Source of the DNA: Nonomuraea turkmeniaca
GTDB taxonomy: Bacteria; Actinomycetota; Actinomycetes; Streptosporangiales; Streptosporangiaceae
Assembly: GCF_005889735.1 (NCBI RefSeq)
Contig: NZ_VCKY01000031.1
Span: 1 to 60,795 of the forward strand
Reading direction: 5' to 3'
Length of the DNA: 60,795 nucleotides
Part shown: piece by piece, positions 1-8,374 of the stretch
Layout: each line of letters starts with the position of its first letter
Position numbering within the stretch: the stretch's first letter is position 1
Made by a program: the position numbers and the translations under genes
Notes under the pieces: generated by a model
The model's input: the letters and a program-made list of their open reading frames with translations, nothing else
The model's database searches: none
Told to the model about the DNA's origin: nothing

Positions 1-28
1 GGGTGGGGAGGTGGCGGGCATCGGCGGG

Positions 29-781
29 TCAGGCGGTGCGGCCGCTTTGCATGGCGAGGACCTTGTCGTACACGCCGTTCGCCACCGCGAAGCGTTGGCG
101 CTTGACGCGTTCGACGAGGATCTGCTGCGCGTCCGGCTCCGAGGCGAGCAGGGTCATGACCTCGGAGAGGAAGTCGTCGAGTGGCATCGCGCGATCGTTG
201 TCGGTGTTGCCCGCCATCAGCGTCGTACGGGTGAGCGGCGGCACGATCTCGATGACCTGCACCGAGGTGTCGCGGAGTTGCTCACGCAGGCTCTCGGTAT
301 AGGAGTGGACGGCCGCCTTCGTCGCGCTGTACGTCGGCGACGTCGGCAGCGGCACGTACGCCAGCCCCGAGGTCACGGTCAGGATGGCCGCCTCCGGCCG
401 GGTCTTCAGGAACGGCGCGAAGGCGTGGATGAGGCGGATCGGGCCCAGCAGGTTGGTGGCGACAGTGTGCTCGGCCACCTCCAGCGAGTCCGGGTGGAGC
501 ACCTTCTCGGCGCCCATGACGCCGGCCATCGCGACCAGCACGTTCAGGTCCGGATGCTTCGCGGTCACCGTCTCGAACAGCCGGCGGACCGAGGCGCCGT
601 CGGTGATGTCGAACGTCTCGGCGTCCATCCCGGGGTGTGCCGCGACGAGCTCGTCGAGCAGCTCGCGGCGCCGTCCGGCGACGATCACGTGGTTGCCTGC
701 TTCGTGAAGCCGGATGGCCAGGCCTCGCCCGATGCCGGAGGTGCCGCCGGCCACCAGCACGGTGTTTGCGGAGATCTTCAT
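29..781 (-). CDS. SDR family NAD(P)-dependent oxidoreductase (DltE-like)
   Basis: A 250-residue classical short-chain dehydrogenase. The cofactor-binding glycine motif GGTSGIG lies at residues 12-18, Asn110 and Ser138 occupy the usual catalytic positions, and Tyr151/Lys155 form the YxxxK pair (YSATK). Length and motif spacing are normal for the family; the substrate cannot be read from sequence. The ATG start has a purine-rich GAGGGGA about 11 nt upstream. It follows the PQQ-type dehydrogenase on the same strand with a gap of about 30 nt, so the two probably form an operon expressed from the promoter region facing the TetR gene at 2067. SDR assignment is secure; the DltE-like label is a family resemblance only. 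Confidence 0.9.
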   Translation of the reverse strand: MKISANTVLVAGGTSGIGRGLAIRLHEAGNHVIVAGRRRELLDELVAAHPGMDAETFDITDGASVRRLFETVTAKHPDLNVLVAMAGVMGAEKVLHPDSLEVAEHTVATNLLGPIRLIHAFAPFLKTRPEAAILTVTSGLAYVPLPTSPTYSATKAAVHSYTESLREQLRDTSVQVIEIVPPLTRTTLMAGNTDNDRAMPLDDFLSEVMTLLASEPDAQQILVERVKRQRFAVANGVYDKVLAMQSGRTA

Positions 782-811
782 GGTGGGTCGTTCCCCTCTT
801 GGGTGCTGCAG

Positions 812-1969
812 TCAGTTCTGTCCGGGCAGCTCGATGCGGATGATGCGGTCGTCGCCGGAACGGGGGTCGGTTCCGCCCCAGGTGGCCTGGTCGGTGTTGG
901 ACGTGACGATCCACAGGGCGCCGTCCGGCGCCACCTCGACCGTGCGGATGCGGCCGTACTCGCCGACGAGGTGCGCGATCGGCTCGCCGGTCGCGCGCGG
1001 GCCCTCGACGGGCAGTTGCCAGAGGCGCTGGCCGCCGAGGGCGCCCATCCAGAGGGAGCCGCCGGCGTAGGCGACTCCGGACGGGGAGGCGTCGTCGGGG
1101 TGGAGGGTGAAGAGGGGCGGCTGCCCGGTGTCGCCGGCGACGCCCTCGGTCTCGGGCCAGCCGTAGTCCCTGCCGGAGGTGAGGACGTTGACCTCGTCCC
1201 AGGTGCGATGGCCGAGCTCGGAGGCGTACATCGTGCCGTCGGGGCCGAACGTGATGCCCTGGACGTTGCGGTGTCCGCTGGAGTAGATGGCGGTGCCGGA
1301 CGGGTTGCCGGCTGGGATCGTGCCGTCGGGGCGGATCCGGAGGATCTTGCCGTTCAGCGAGGTGCCGTCGGCGGCGTTCTCGGGCAGGAAGGCGTCGCCG
1401 GTTCCGATCCACAGGTTGCCGTCCGGGCCTATGCGCAGCCGGCCGCCGTGGTGCCGATCCGCCGTCCGGATGCCGTCGATCAGAACCCGGGTCTGGGTGA
1501 GCGAGCGGTGGTCGGGGGCGATGCGCAGGGCGACCACCCGATTGGTGGGCGAGCCGGACACGTAGGCGAAGAGGGTGCGGTCGGACTCGAACCGCGGCGA
1601 GGTGGCGAGGCCGAGCAGCCCGCCCTCGGCGCTGGTCACGACGCCCGGCACCGTGCCGACGGGTTCGGGCGTGCCACCGGTCGGCGGGATGCGGACGATC
1701 TCGCCGGACAGCCGCATGGACACCAACGCGGAGCCGTCCGGGAGGAACGCCAGCCCCCAGGGCGCCCGCAGTCCGGTCACCAACTCCGTGCGCTCACCCA
1801 GTGCCGATGACGGACTACTGACGCTCGGCGACGCCGTCGCCGGTGAGCTCGGCCGGGTCGCGGCGGCGCCGGACCCGGCGACGCTCGTCGTGCACGCCGC
1901 GAGGCTGACGCTCACGGCCCCCGCGAGCAGGAGCATCGGTACGGATCTCGTGGTCGGCGATCGGTTCAT
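812..1969 (-). CDS. PQQ-dependent glucose/sorbosone dehydrogenase-like lipoprotein
   Basis: A 385-residue six-bladed propeller of the soluble glucose dehydrogenase/sorbosone dehydrogenase family. The N-terminus is a lipoprotein signal with lipobox LAAC (Cys near residue 26), so the enzyme is expected on the outer face of the membrane. Family landmarks include [12 protein letters not shown], an IGTGD turn, GHRNVQG and LGGQRLW. I chose the ATG at 1969 over the GTG at 1975 because a perfect AGGAGG sits 5 nt before it. Members usually oxidise aldoses or related polyols using PQQ; the substrate here is unknown and no PQQ biosynthesis genes are in the window. Probably co-transcribed with the SDR gene and controlled by the divergent TetR regulator. 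Confidence 0.88.
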   Translation of the reverse strand: MNRSPTTRSVPMLLLAGAVSVSLAACTTSVAGSGAAATRPSSPATASPSVSSPSSALGERTELVTGLRAPWGLAFLPDGSALVSMRLSGEIVRIPPTGGTPEPVGTVPGVVTSAEGGLLGLATSPRFESDRTLFAYVSGSPTNRVVALRIAPDHRSLTQTRVLIDGIRTADRHHGGRLRIGPDGNLWIGTGDAFLPENAADGTSLNGKILRIRPDGTIPAGNPSGTAIYSSGHRNVQGITFGPDGTMYASELGHRTWDEVNVLTSGRDYGWPETEGVAGDTGQPPLFTLHPDDASPSGVAYAGGSLWMGALGGQRLWQLPVEGPRATGEPIAHLVGEYGRIRTVEVAPDGALWIVTSNTDQATWGGTDPRSGDDRIIRIELPGQN

Positions 1970-1987
1970 GGCCACCTCCTGACTGGT

Positions 1988-2066
1988 ATCGATATCGATG
2001 CTAACGATAACGCGCTATCTTTGATAAAGCAACCTATTGCTATCAGTTTCCTGTTATCATCGATTC
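1988..2066. promoter_or_regulatory. Divergent promoter/operator region with palindromes
   Basis: The 97-bp gap between the divergent sugar dehydrogenase and TetR genes is AT-rich for this genome. It holds a perfect 12-bp palindrome ATCGATATCGAT (1988-1999), a near-perfect GATAACGCGCTATC (2006-2019), and further GATA/TATC elements at about 2022-2060. These are plausible TetR operators and promoter elements for both directions. The repeats are seen directly; binding is inferred. Confidence 0.5.
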
Positions 2067-2768
2067 ATGAGTGACCGGGAAGAGGTCCGGCGGCGCATCA
2101 TCGACGCCACGACCAGGCTGCTTCGGGACAAGGGTCGCGAAGGAGTGACGACGCGCACCGTCAGCGGCGCGGCCGGCGTGCAGGCCCCCACGATCTACCG
2201 CCTGTTCAACGACATGAACGGGCTGCTCGAGGCGGTCGCGGCCGACGGATTCGCGCGCTACCTCGTCCAGAAGCACAGCCAGGCGCTCTCCGACGACCCC
2301 GTGGACGACCTGCGCCGCGGATGGGACACGCACATCGGCTTCGGCCTGGAGAACCCGGCCCACTACCTGCTCATGTACGGCCAGCCCACTCCCGGGTCCC
2401 GGACCCGGGCCGCCGTGCAGGCGCTGGCGCGGCTGCGCATGCTGGTCGAGCGCATCGCCGTCGCGGGCCTGCTCGCCGTCGGAGTCGAGGCCGCCGTCAG
2501 CATGGTGCACGCCGCGGGCGTCGGACTCACGCTCAACCTCATCGGGACGCCTCCCGAGGAGCGCGATCCGACCCTCCCCGACCGTCTGCGCGAGGCCATG
2601 ATCGCGTCGATCACCACGGCGGCCCCGGCCGGCGCCCCGAGCGCGGCCCAGCGCGCCGTGGCCCTGAAGGCCGTGCTCGGCGAGGTGGCGGACCTGTACA
2701 GCCCGGGAGAGCGGGCCTTGCTGAACGAACTCCTCGACCGCGTCGCGGACCACACCCCGGCCCGCTGA
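2067..2768 (+). CDS. TetR family transcriptional regulator
   Basis: A 233-residue TetR-type repressor. The N-terminal helix-turn-helix occupies about residues 5-52, with the typical region GVTTRTVSGAAGV followed by TIYRLFNDMNGLLEA. The remaining ~180 residues form the all-helical ligand domain. I chose the ATG at 2067; the upstream TTG (2037) would add ten residues not expected in the family. The gene is divergent from the sugar dehydrogenase/SDR pair with palindromes between them, so it probably represses that operon and itself. The ligand is unknown. Confidence 0.9.
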   Translation: MSDREEVRRRIIDATTRLLRDKGREGVTTRTVSGAAGVQAPTIYRLFNDMNGLLEAVAADGFARYLVQKHSQALSDDPVDDLRRGWDTHIGFGLENPAHYLLMYGQPTPGSRTRAAVQALARLRMLVERIAVAGLLAVGVEAAVSMVHAAGVGLTLNLIGTPPEERDPTLPDRLREAMIASITTAAPAGAPSAAQRAVALKAVLGEVADLYSPGERALLNELLDRVADHTPAR

Positions 2769-2773
2769 GGTCG

Positions 2774-2810
2774 CCGGTGGATGGGCGTCCCCGAGGCACC
2801 CATCCACCGG
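2774..2810. terminator. Bidirectional terminator hairpin
   Basis: A perfect 12-bp inverted repeat (CCGGTGGATGGG at 2774-2785, complement at 2799-2810) with a 13-nt loop. It sits between the convergent TetR and molybdenum oxidoreductase genes. There is no long T-run, as is common in high-GC actinobacteria. Confidence 0.7.
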
Positions 2811-2820
2811 CTCGCAGGGG

Positions 2821-4998
2821 TCAGAGCAGCTTGTCCGGGGTGAAGGGGACGTCCCTGAGGCGGCGGCCGATGGCGTGGTAGATGGCGTTGCCGATGGCCG
2901 CGGGCACGCCCGTCCCCGGCGTCTCGCCGAATCCGCGGACTCCGAGCAGCTTGCCGTCCGGCTCCGACCGATCCACGAACAACGCCTCGACCGACGGCGT
3001 GTCCGCGCAGACCGGAACCAGGTAGGTGGACAGGTTCGGGTTGACGACCCGCGCCGTGTTCGGGTCCACCATCGTGTGCTCCATCAGCGCGAAGCCGATC
3101 CCCCACGTCACGCCGCCGATGACCTGCCCGCGCGCGGTCCGGCGGTTGAGCACCCGTCCCAGGTCGTGCGCGGTCACCACACGGGTCACGCGCAACCTGC
3201 CCAGCCTCGGCTGGATGCGTACCTCCAGGAACACCGCGCCGAACGAGTGCCCGGCCGTGTTGTCCTGGCGTCCGGTCACCTCGACGGCGCTGCCGTGGCG
3301 GGTCACGACGTTGCGGTAGGTGTCCCTGCGATCGCGGTCGCCCCGGGCGAACAGGTGGCCGTTCTCGGTCACGACCTCCTCGGCGGGCACGCCGAGCAGC
3401 GGGGAGCGCGGGTCGGCGACGGCGAGCGCGATCACGGCGTCCCGCGCGCGCCGCGCCGCGTCGGCCGCCGGGCCGGCCACGCTGGGCATCGTGGACGACC
3501 CCGCCGACAGGGACGCCTCGGGGTACGCCGTGTCGCCGAGCAGCGTCGTGACGTGGCCGAGCGGCATGCCGAGCCCCTCGGCGACGACCTGGGTGAGCAC
3601 GGTGTAGGTGCCAGTGCCGATCTCCTGGGTGGCTGCCCGCAGGGTGGCCCGCCCGTCGGGGCCGATCGCGAGGTGGACCTGGGACGGGATGACGCCGTAG
3701 GTGTGGGTCTCGGTGGCCATGCCCCACCCGACGTACTCGTCGCCGTCCCTGGTGACGCCCGGCCTGGGGCTGCGCCGGGCCCAGCCGAACGCCTCGGCCG
3801 CGGCCCGGTAGCACTCCAGCAGTTGCTTGCCGGCGTAGGCCTGGCCGGTCTCGCTCTGCTGGTCGACCTCGGTGTGGTTGCGGATCCGGAGTTCCACCGG
3901 GTCGATGCCGAGCTCGTAGCTCAGCTCGTCCATGGCGGTCTCGAGGCCGAAGTGCGCGGTCGTCTCCGGTGAGCGCATGTAGCTCGACGTCGGCAGGTCC
4001 AGCCGCACGCCCAGCTGCCGCACGTGGACGTTCGGGCAGGCGTACAGGCGGAGCGTGGAGTCGCTGCCGTTGTAGATGTTCTCCTCGACGCGGGTCACCT
4101 GTGCCGTCGAGGTGTCGACGATGGCGGTCAGCATGCCCTGCCGGGTGGCGCCGAGCCGGAGGTGGTGGCGGTACTCGGCGCGGTGACCGTTGGAGGTGTA
4201 CATCTGCGCGCGCGACAGCACCAGCTTCACCGGCCGGCCGGCGAGCTGCGCGGCCGCCGCGGTGAGCAGCGTGTGCGGATAGGTGGGGCCCTTGGCGCCG
4301 AAACCACCGCCCAGGTAGGGCGAGATGACCCTGACGCTCTCCCGGCCTTTGCCGAACGCGAACGCCACGGCGTTACGGGCGAAGACCACGCCCTGGGTGC
4401 TCTCGTACAGGATCAGCGTGCCGTCCTCCCAGACGGCGGTGGTGGTGTGCGGCTCGATCGGGTTGTGGTGCTGCATCGGGCTGCTGTAGGTCTGGTCGAT
4501 GCGCACCTCGGCCTGTTCGAGCGCGGCGGCGGCGTCGCCGCGGGCGGCCTCGTTGGGCCTGTTGCGGAATTTCTCCGGCAGGAACGCCTCGTCGAGCACG
4601 TCCGCCATCCGCGCGACCGGATGCTCCGCCCGGTAGCGCACCTTCACCAGGTTCGCGGCCTCCTGCGCCTGCTCCAGGGTCTGGGCCAGGACGTACGCGA
4701 CCGGCTGTCCGTGGTGGTGCACCCGCGTGTCCTGCATGGGGATGAAACGCCTGTTGAACGGAAAATCCGGCAGTTTCAGCCTCGGCATGTCGGCGTGGGT
4801 GTAGACCGCGACGACGCCGGGATGCGCCAGCGCCGCCCCCGTGTCGATCTCCACGACCTCGCCGCGGGCGATCGTGCTCATCACCAGGAAGCCGTGCAGC
4901 ACACCGGCCACCTCGTTGTCCGCGGCGTAGCGGGCCGCACCGGTGACCTTCGCCCGGCCGTCCACCCGCGCCACGCCCTGCCCCACCAGCCCGCTCAT
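2821..4998 (-). CDS. paoC: Molybdopterin-binding large subunit of PaoABC-like aldehyde oxidoreductase
   Basis: A 725-residue catalytic subunit of the xanthine oxidase family. The N-terminal a/b hammerhead domain (about 10-120, RVDGRAKVTGAARYAAD) is followed by the two molybdenum-binding domains, with YLGGGFGAKG in the middle and the catalytic-glutamate loop GVRGFGETPG near the C-terminus. The ATG at 4998 overlaps the paoB stop (ATGA), so translation is coupled; the open frame extends upstream but that part is only a shadow of paoB. Together with PaoB- and PaoA-like subunits it should oxidise aldehydes, probably after Tat export as a folded complex. The dedicated maturation chaperone (PaoD/XdhC type) is not in the window. 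The symbol rests on the PaoB-specific Fe-S loop in the neighbour. Confidence 0.85.
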   Translation of the reverse strand: MSGLVGQGVARVDGRAKVTGAARYAADNEVAGVLHGFLVMSTIARGEVVEIDTGAALAHPGVVAVYTHADMPRLKLPDFPFNRRFIPMQDTRVHHHGQPVAYVLAQTLEQAQEAANLVKVRYRAEHPVARMADVLDEAFLPEKFRNRPNEAARGDAAAALEQAEVRIDQTYSSPMQHHNPIEPHTTTAVWEDGTLILYESTQGVVFARNAVAFAFGKGRESVRVISPYLGGGFGAKGPTYPHTLLTAAAAQLAGRPVKLVLSRAQMYTSNGHRAEYRHHLRLGATRQGMLTAIVDTSTAQVTRVEENIYNGSDSTLRLYACPNVHVRQLGVRLDLPTSSYMRSPETTAHFGLETAMDELSYELGIDPVELRIRNHTEVDQQSETGQAYAGKQLLECYRAAAEAFGWARRSPRPGVTRDGDEYVGWGMATETHTYGVIPSQVHLAIGPDGRATLRAATQEIGTGTYTVLTQVVAEGLGMPLGHVTTLLGDTAYPEASLSAGSSTMPSVAGPAADAARRARDAVIALAVADPRSPLLGVPAEEVVTENGHLFARGDRDRRDTYRNVVTRHGSAVEVTGRQDNTAGHSFGAVFLEVRIQPRLGRLRVTRVVTAHDLGRVLNRRTARGQVIGGVTWGIGFALMEHTMVDPNTARVVNPNLSTYLVPVCADTPSVEALFVDRSEPDGKLLGVRGFGETPGTGVPAAIGNAIYHAIGRRLRDVPFTPDKLL

Positions 4999-5978
4999 CG
5001 AAGCCCTCCCAGATCGCTGAGGATGCTCACCAGCGCCCGCTGGACGAGCTCGACCTTGAACCTGTTCCCTTCGTACGGCTCGGCGTCCCTGACCAGGAGC
5101 CGGCCCGCCTCGGCGATCGCCTGCCCAGTGAGCGGCCGCCCGCGCAGCGCCGCCTCCACCTGGGTGTCCCGCCACGGACGGGTGCCCACGCCGCCGAACG
5201 CCAGCCGTACGTCCTGCACCACGCGCCCGCTCGTCCGTAGCGCCGCCGCCACCGACACCACCGCGAACTCGAACGTGGCCCGGTCGCGCAGCTTCAGGTA
5301 GCGCGACCGCCCGGCGAGGGCCGTGCGCGGCACGTCCACCCAGGTGATCAGCTCGCCCGGGCGCATCACGGTCTCCCGGTCCGGCGTGGACCCGGGGAGG
5401 AGATAGAAGTCGGCGATCGGGACGGCCCGCTCGCCACCCGGCCCGAGCAGGTGGACGGTCGCGTCCAGCGCGATCAGCGCCACCGCCAGGTCCGAAGGGT
5501 GCGTGGCGATGCAGTGGTCGCCGCCGCCCAGGATCGCGTGTCCCCGGTTGTGCCCCGTGATCGCCGGGCAACCGCTGCCCGGGACCCGCTTGTTGCACGC
5601 CGAGGCCGCGTCCCGGAAATATCCGCACCTCGTGCGCTGCAACAGGTTCCCACCGATCGAGGCCATGTTCCGTACCTGAGGGGAGGCCGAGGCCAGCAGC
5701 GCCTCCGACAGCACGGGGAACTCCCGCCGCACCCTGGGGTGCTCGGCGACCTGGCGCATTCTGGCCGACCCTCCGACGCGCAACCGCCTGGAGTCGACGG
5801 CGACACCGTCGATGCCGAGGCGGTTGACGTCGACCAGGTGGTCATGGGCCTCCGCGCCGTCCCGCATCAGGTTCAGCAGGTCAGTGCCGCCCGCCACGAA
5901 GGTCGACTCGGGGGTGCTCGCGGCGATCCGCACCGCCTCGGCCGGGCTGCCCGCGACCGTGTAACCGAAGGCCCTCAC
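4995..5978 (-). CDS. paoB: FAD-binding subunit of PaoABC-like aldehyde oxidoreductase, with extra Fe-S loop
   Basis: A 327-residue FAD subunit of the CO dehydrogenase/xanthine dehydrogenase M-subunit family. AGGTDLLNLM is the FAD-binding glycine loop and SIGGNLLQ the second. It contains the insertion that in E. coli PaoB holds an additional [4Fe-4S] cluster: four cysteines in the contexts RTRCGYFRD, ACNKRVPGSGC and GGDHCIATHPSD, at about residues 125-165. This loop is what points to PaoABC rather than generic xanthine dehydrogenase. The start is the GTG at 5978, which overlaps the paoA stop as GTGA; longer in-frame starts lie inside paoA and look like shadow sequence. Confidence 0.87.
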   Translation of the reverse strand: MRAFGYTVAGSPAEAVRIAASTPESTFVAGGTDLLNLMRDGAEAHDHLVDVNRLGIDGVAVDSRRLRVGGSARMRQVAEHPRVRREFPVLSEALLASASPQVRNMASIGGNLLQRTRCGYFRDAASACNKRVPGSGCPAITGHNRGHAILGGGDHCIATHPSDLAVALIALDATVHLLGPGGERAVPIADFYLLPGSTPDRETVMRPGELITWVDVPRTALAGRSRYLKLRDRATFEFAVVSVAAALRTSGRVVQDVRLAFGGVGTRPWRDTQVEAALRGRPLTGQAIAEAGRLLVRDAEPYEGNRFKVELVQRALVSILSDLGGLR

Positions 5979-6934
5979 CGCCGTACCTCCTTCGCGGCGT
6001 CGGCGACGGCGGCGACGATGTTCTGGTACGCCGCGCACCGGCACAGGTTCCCGCTCATCCACTCGCGGATCTCCGCCTCAGAACCCGCATGCCCCTCGTC
6101 GATACAGGCCACGGCGGACATGATCTGACCGGGAGTGCACGCCCCGCACTGGAACGCGTCGTGCCGGATGAACGCCTCCTGCACCGGGTGCAGCTCATCG
6201 CCCCGCGCCAGCCCCTCCACCGTGGTGATCTCGGCCCCCTGCCGCATCACCGCCAGCGTCAGGCACGACTTGACCCGCTCGCCGTCGGCCAGCACCGTGC
6301 ACGCCCCGCACTCACCCCGGTCACAACCCTTCTTGGTGCCGGTCAGGCCGAGCCGCTCGCGCAACGCGTCCAGCAACGTCACCCTCGGCTCCAGGACGAC
6401 CTTGCGCAGCTGCCCATTGACCGTCAAGGCGACCTCCACCGACGCCCCGGGGGCGACGGCGTACGCCTGAGCGGCGGCGGTCTGGGCGGCCGCGGCAGCG
6501 GGAGCGGCGGCGATGCCCGTCCCGGCCGCGGCCGTTCCCGCCGCGGTCACCGCGATGGCCTTGAGCACCGTTCGGCGGGTGTGCACGGGCCTCTCAGGCA
6601 AGGGATCGTGTTGCCGCCATTCGGCCATCTTCACGCCCGCCTCCGGATCCGGGTCGTCGGTCAGGTCGAACGAGACGATGTTCTCGATCAGCGGCAGTGC
6701 GATCTGCTCGGCACGGCGGCGCGCGGGATGCGTCATGAATTCGCGGTAGCCGTCCAGATCTTCGATCACGAAGATGGCGCCCCACTCGTACTCGCCGCTG
6801 TGGTCACGACCGACGACGAAGGATCTGACCGACGGGATGACCCTGCCCTGGTCGCTGAGGCCTTCGAGAGCCTCCGTCCGCTGTCGCGGTGTTATGTCCG
6901 GTTTGAAGGTGAACCGGCTGCCGTGATAGATCAT
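5975..6934 (-). CDS. paoA: Dabb domain fused to Tat-targeted 2Fe-2S subunit (PaoA-like)
   Basis: A 319-residue open frame with two parts. Residues 1 to about 100 form a complete dimeric alpha/beta-barrel (Dabb/stress-responsive) domain, with the stretch SFVVGRDHSGEYEWGAIFV. Residues from about 120 carry a twin-arginine signal (HTRRTVLKAIAV plus an Ala-rich stretch) and then the two [2Fe-2S] domains of a xanthine-dehydrogenase small subunit: CDRGECGACTV with a later Cys, and QCGACTPGQ plus LCRCAAYQN. An internal GTG at 6634 has GGAGG 5 nt upstream and would give a normal Tat-exported PaoA of 219 residues. So the gene may make a fusion, two proteins, or both. PaoA of E. coli also has a Tat signal; a Dabb domain is not part of it. 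Confidence 0.85.
   Translation of the reverse strand: MIYHGSRFTFKPDITPRQRTEALEGLSDQGRVIPSVRSFVVGRDHSGEYEWGAIFVIEDLDGYREFMTHPARRRAEQIALPLIENIVSFDLTDDPDPEAGVKMAEWRQHDPLPERPVHTRRTVLKAIAVTAAGTAAAGTGIAAAPAAAAAQTAAAQAYAVAPGASVEVALTVNGQLRKVVLEPRVTLLDALRERLGLTGTKKGCDRGECGACTVLADGERVKSCLTLAVMRQGAEITTVEGLARGDELHPVQEAFIRHDAFQCGACTPGQIMSAVACIDEGHAGSEAEIREWMSGNLCRCAAYQNIVAAVADAAKEVRR
6634..6644 (-). promoter_or_regulatory. Internal ribosome binding site and GTG start inside the Dabb-2Fe-2S gene
   Basis: On the minus strand GGAGG (6644-6640) is followed by CGGGC and then GTG (6634-6632), in frame with the 2Fe-2S part. This start lies between the Dabb domain and the twin-arginine motif and leaves an n-region of about 20 residues, which suits a Tat signal. 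The site is seen directly; its use is inferred. Confidence 0.5.
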
Positions 6935-7265
6935 CTCGCTCCCTTCTCCGTACGGACTGGTCTGGCGACATGCGAAAGCCCAGGCCGGTCGTGTGTGTCG
7001 TCAGCGGTCCTGGCGTCTCGGCCTGTGGTGTCGATCAGCCGGGTTCATGTGCCTTCTCGGGCGAGCAGGGGCCAACGCCACCGCCTCGTGTTCTCTGCTT
7101 TCGCGCTAGCGCTGGTAGCAGTATTCCGTTAACAGCCATTACAAGTCAACAGGCGCTAACGGAGATGTGTTAGCGATGACTCACAGCGGGAATCGCGACC
7201 ATGTCCCGCTCGAACACCCGGTTCGGCTGTGAGCTGGGGTTTGCCGCGGTGGGAGTCTGCCGGCC
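6935..7265. promoter_or_regulatory. Upstream region of the PaoABC-like operon, with inverted repeats
   Basis: I see no credible gene in this 331-bp stretch. It contains a palindrome GCGCTAGCGC (7103-7112) and an inverted repeat GCTAAC-N8-GTTAGC (7155-7174), with a further GTTAAC at about 7129-7134. These are candidate operators for the minus-strand oxidoreductase operon starting at 6934. No regulator gene is adjacent. Confidence 0.4.
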
Positions 7266-7778
7266 TTATCCGCGGCATCCGGGCGTGACTTTTGACGAGG
7301 CGGATTCGGCCTGGCGGGCGGCGCGCTCGATCACGTCCTCTGCCTGGGCGCAGGCTTCCCAGCCACGGGTGTCGGTGCTTTTGCCCGGCTCGAGGTCCAT
7401 GTAGACGTGGAAGAAGTGACTGATCTCGCCGAGTACGTGGACATCCACGTCCAGCAGATCCTGGATGTGGGCGTAGCGGCTATCGTTGGCAGGCACGCAG
7501 AGAATCTTCGCGTCGGGTCCGTGCTCGTCATGCATCCAGAACACCGCCACCGGACGCACCCTGATCACGCATCCGGGAAAGGTCGGCACCTCGCCCAGCA
7601 CCAGCGCATCCAGCGGATCGTCGTCCTCGGCCAGTGTCCCAGGCACGAACCCGTAGTCGTAGGGATAGGCGGTGGCGGTGAACAGCAGCCGGTCGAGCTT
7701 GATCCGCCGTTTGCCCTGGTCCATCTCGTACTTGTTGCGCGATCCCCGCGGTGTCTCCACGATCACGTCGAAGCGCAT
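7266..7778 (-). CDS. ppa: Family I inorganic pyrophosphatase
   Basis: A 170-residue soluble inorganic pyrophosphatase, the expected size for the hexameric bacterial family I enzyme. It hydrolyses pyrophosphate to phosphate in the cytoplasm using Mg2+. Seen are the YEMD region near residue 17, TAYPYDYGFVPGT, and the metal-binding signature EDDDPLDALVL with its clustered aspartates. The ATG at 7778 is preceded by GGGAGG with a 5-nt spacer; the open frame upstream lacks family similarity. It is transcribed alone, away from the PaoABC-like operon. Confidence 0.95.
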   Translation of the reverse strand: MRFDVIVETPRGSRNKYEMDQGKRRIKLDRLLFTATAYPYDYGFVPGTLAEDDDPLDALVLGEVPTFPGCVIRVRPVAVFWMHDEHGPDAKILCVPANDSRYAHIQDLLDVDVHVLGEISHFFHVYMDLEPGKSTDTRGWEACAQAEDVIERAARQAESASSKVTPGCRG

Positions 7779-8151
7779 CACAACCTCCCGTGCCGCAGCT
7801 CCGGCCGGCCACCCCCTCGGCAGGGCACGCGACGCGGCCAGGTGCCTGGGCGGTATGCCGCCCAGGCGGCGATTCCGCATGCCAGCCGATAGGGACGATC
7901 AAGACGTTGCCCGCTCGGCTGGAACATCGCGCACACAGGGCATTCCTCTCATCACGAGGAGAGGACCCATTGGCCGGTGCGGCGGAGCCGCCACTGGTGG
8001 AAGCGGCCTCGGCGGGCTCCACCACCGAGTTCTTCCATGATATGCCGCACACGGCGGCCGGTCAGACTCTGCATGGATGTTCGGCCGCCGGGTGAGCGCT
8101 CGCTGCATGGTGTACCGCGCGATGGGTCATACCGCCTGGCAGGCGGTCCCG
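7779..8151. other. Region without recognisable gene
   Basis: Apart from the ppa leader I recognise nothing here. Open frames on both strands are short and Arg/Pro-rich, typical of shadows in high-GC DNA. Confidence 0.5.
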
Positions 8152-8265
8152 TTGAGGGGTGTAATCGTGCGGGCGGTCGTGGCGGGCGACGGCCCGGCCG
8201 CGGCAGACGCGATGACCGCCCACCTGCGGGCGGCGAGGGAGCGAATGCTCGTCGCACTTCCGTGA
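8152..8265 (+). pseudogene. C-terminal remnant of a GntR-family (FCD domain) regulator
   Basis: The last 37 codons of a short plus-strand frame read as the final helices of an FCD ligand domain: VIVRAVVAGDGPAAADAMTA followed by HLRAARERML. This is the conserved 'I..A..AGD...A..AM..H' ending of FadR-type GntR proteins. No HTH or FCD body precedes it, so it is a 5'-deleted fragment. Intact FCD regulators occur at 17993 and 37196 in this window. Confidence 0.45.
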
Positions 8266-8374
8266 GGTTCACCCTGCGGTTGCCGATGATGTCCCGGTGA
8301 GGGATCGAGGTCGACCCGCCATTCCTCGATCGCGACGTGTCGGCCCGGTGTGCCGGCGTCCGCCGACGGGCGGC

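Noticed and set aside
11..1810. Long plus-strand frame (599 aa) opposite the SDR and sugar dehydrogenase genes
   Set aside because: It is the antisense shadow of two well-supported minus-strand genes; composition is Gly/Arg/Val-rich without domains.
2821..5628. 935-residue reading of the molybdopterin subunit using the longest frame
   Set aside because: The first 210 residues are a shadow of paoB; the ATG at 4998 overlaps the paoB stop and begins a normal N-terminus.
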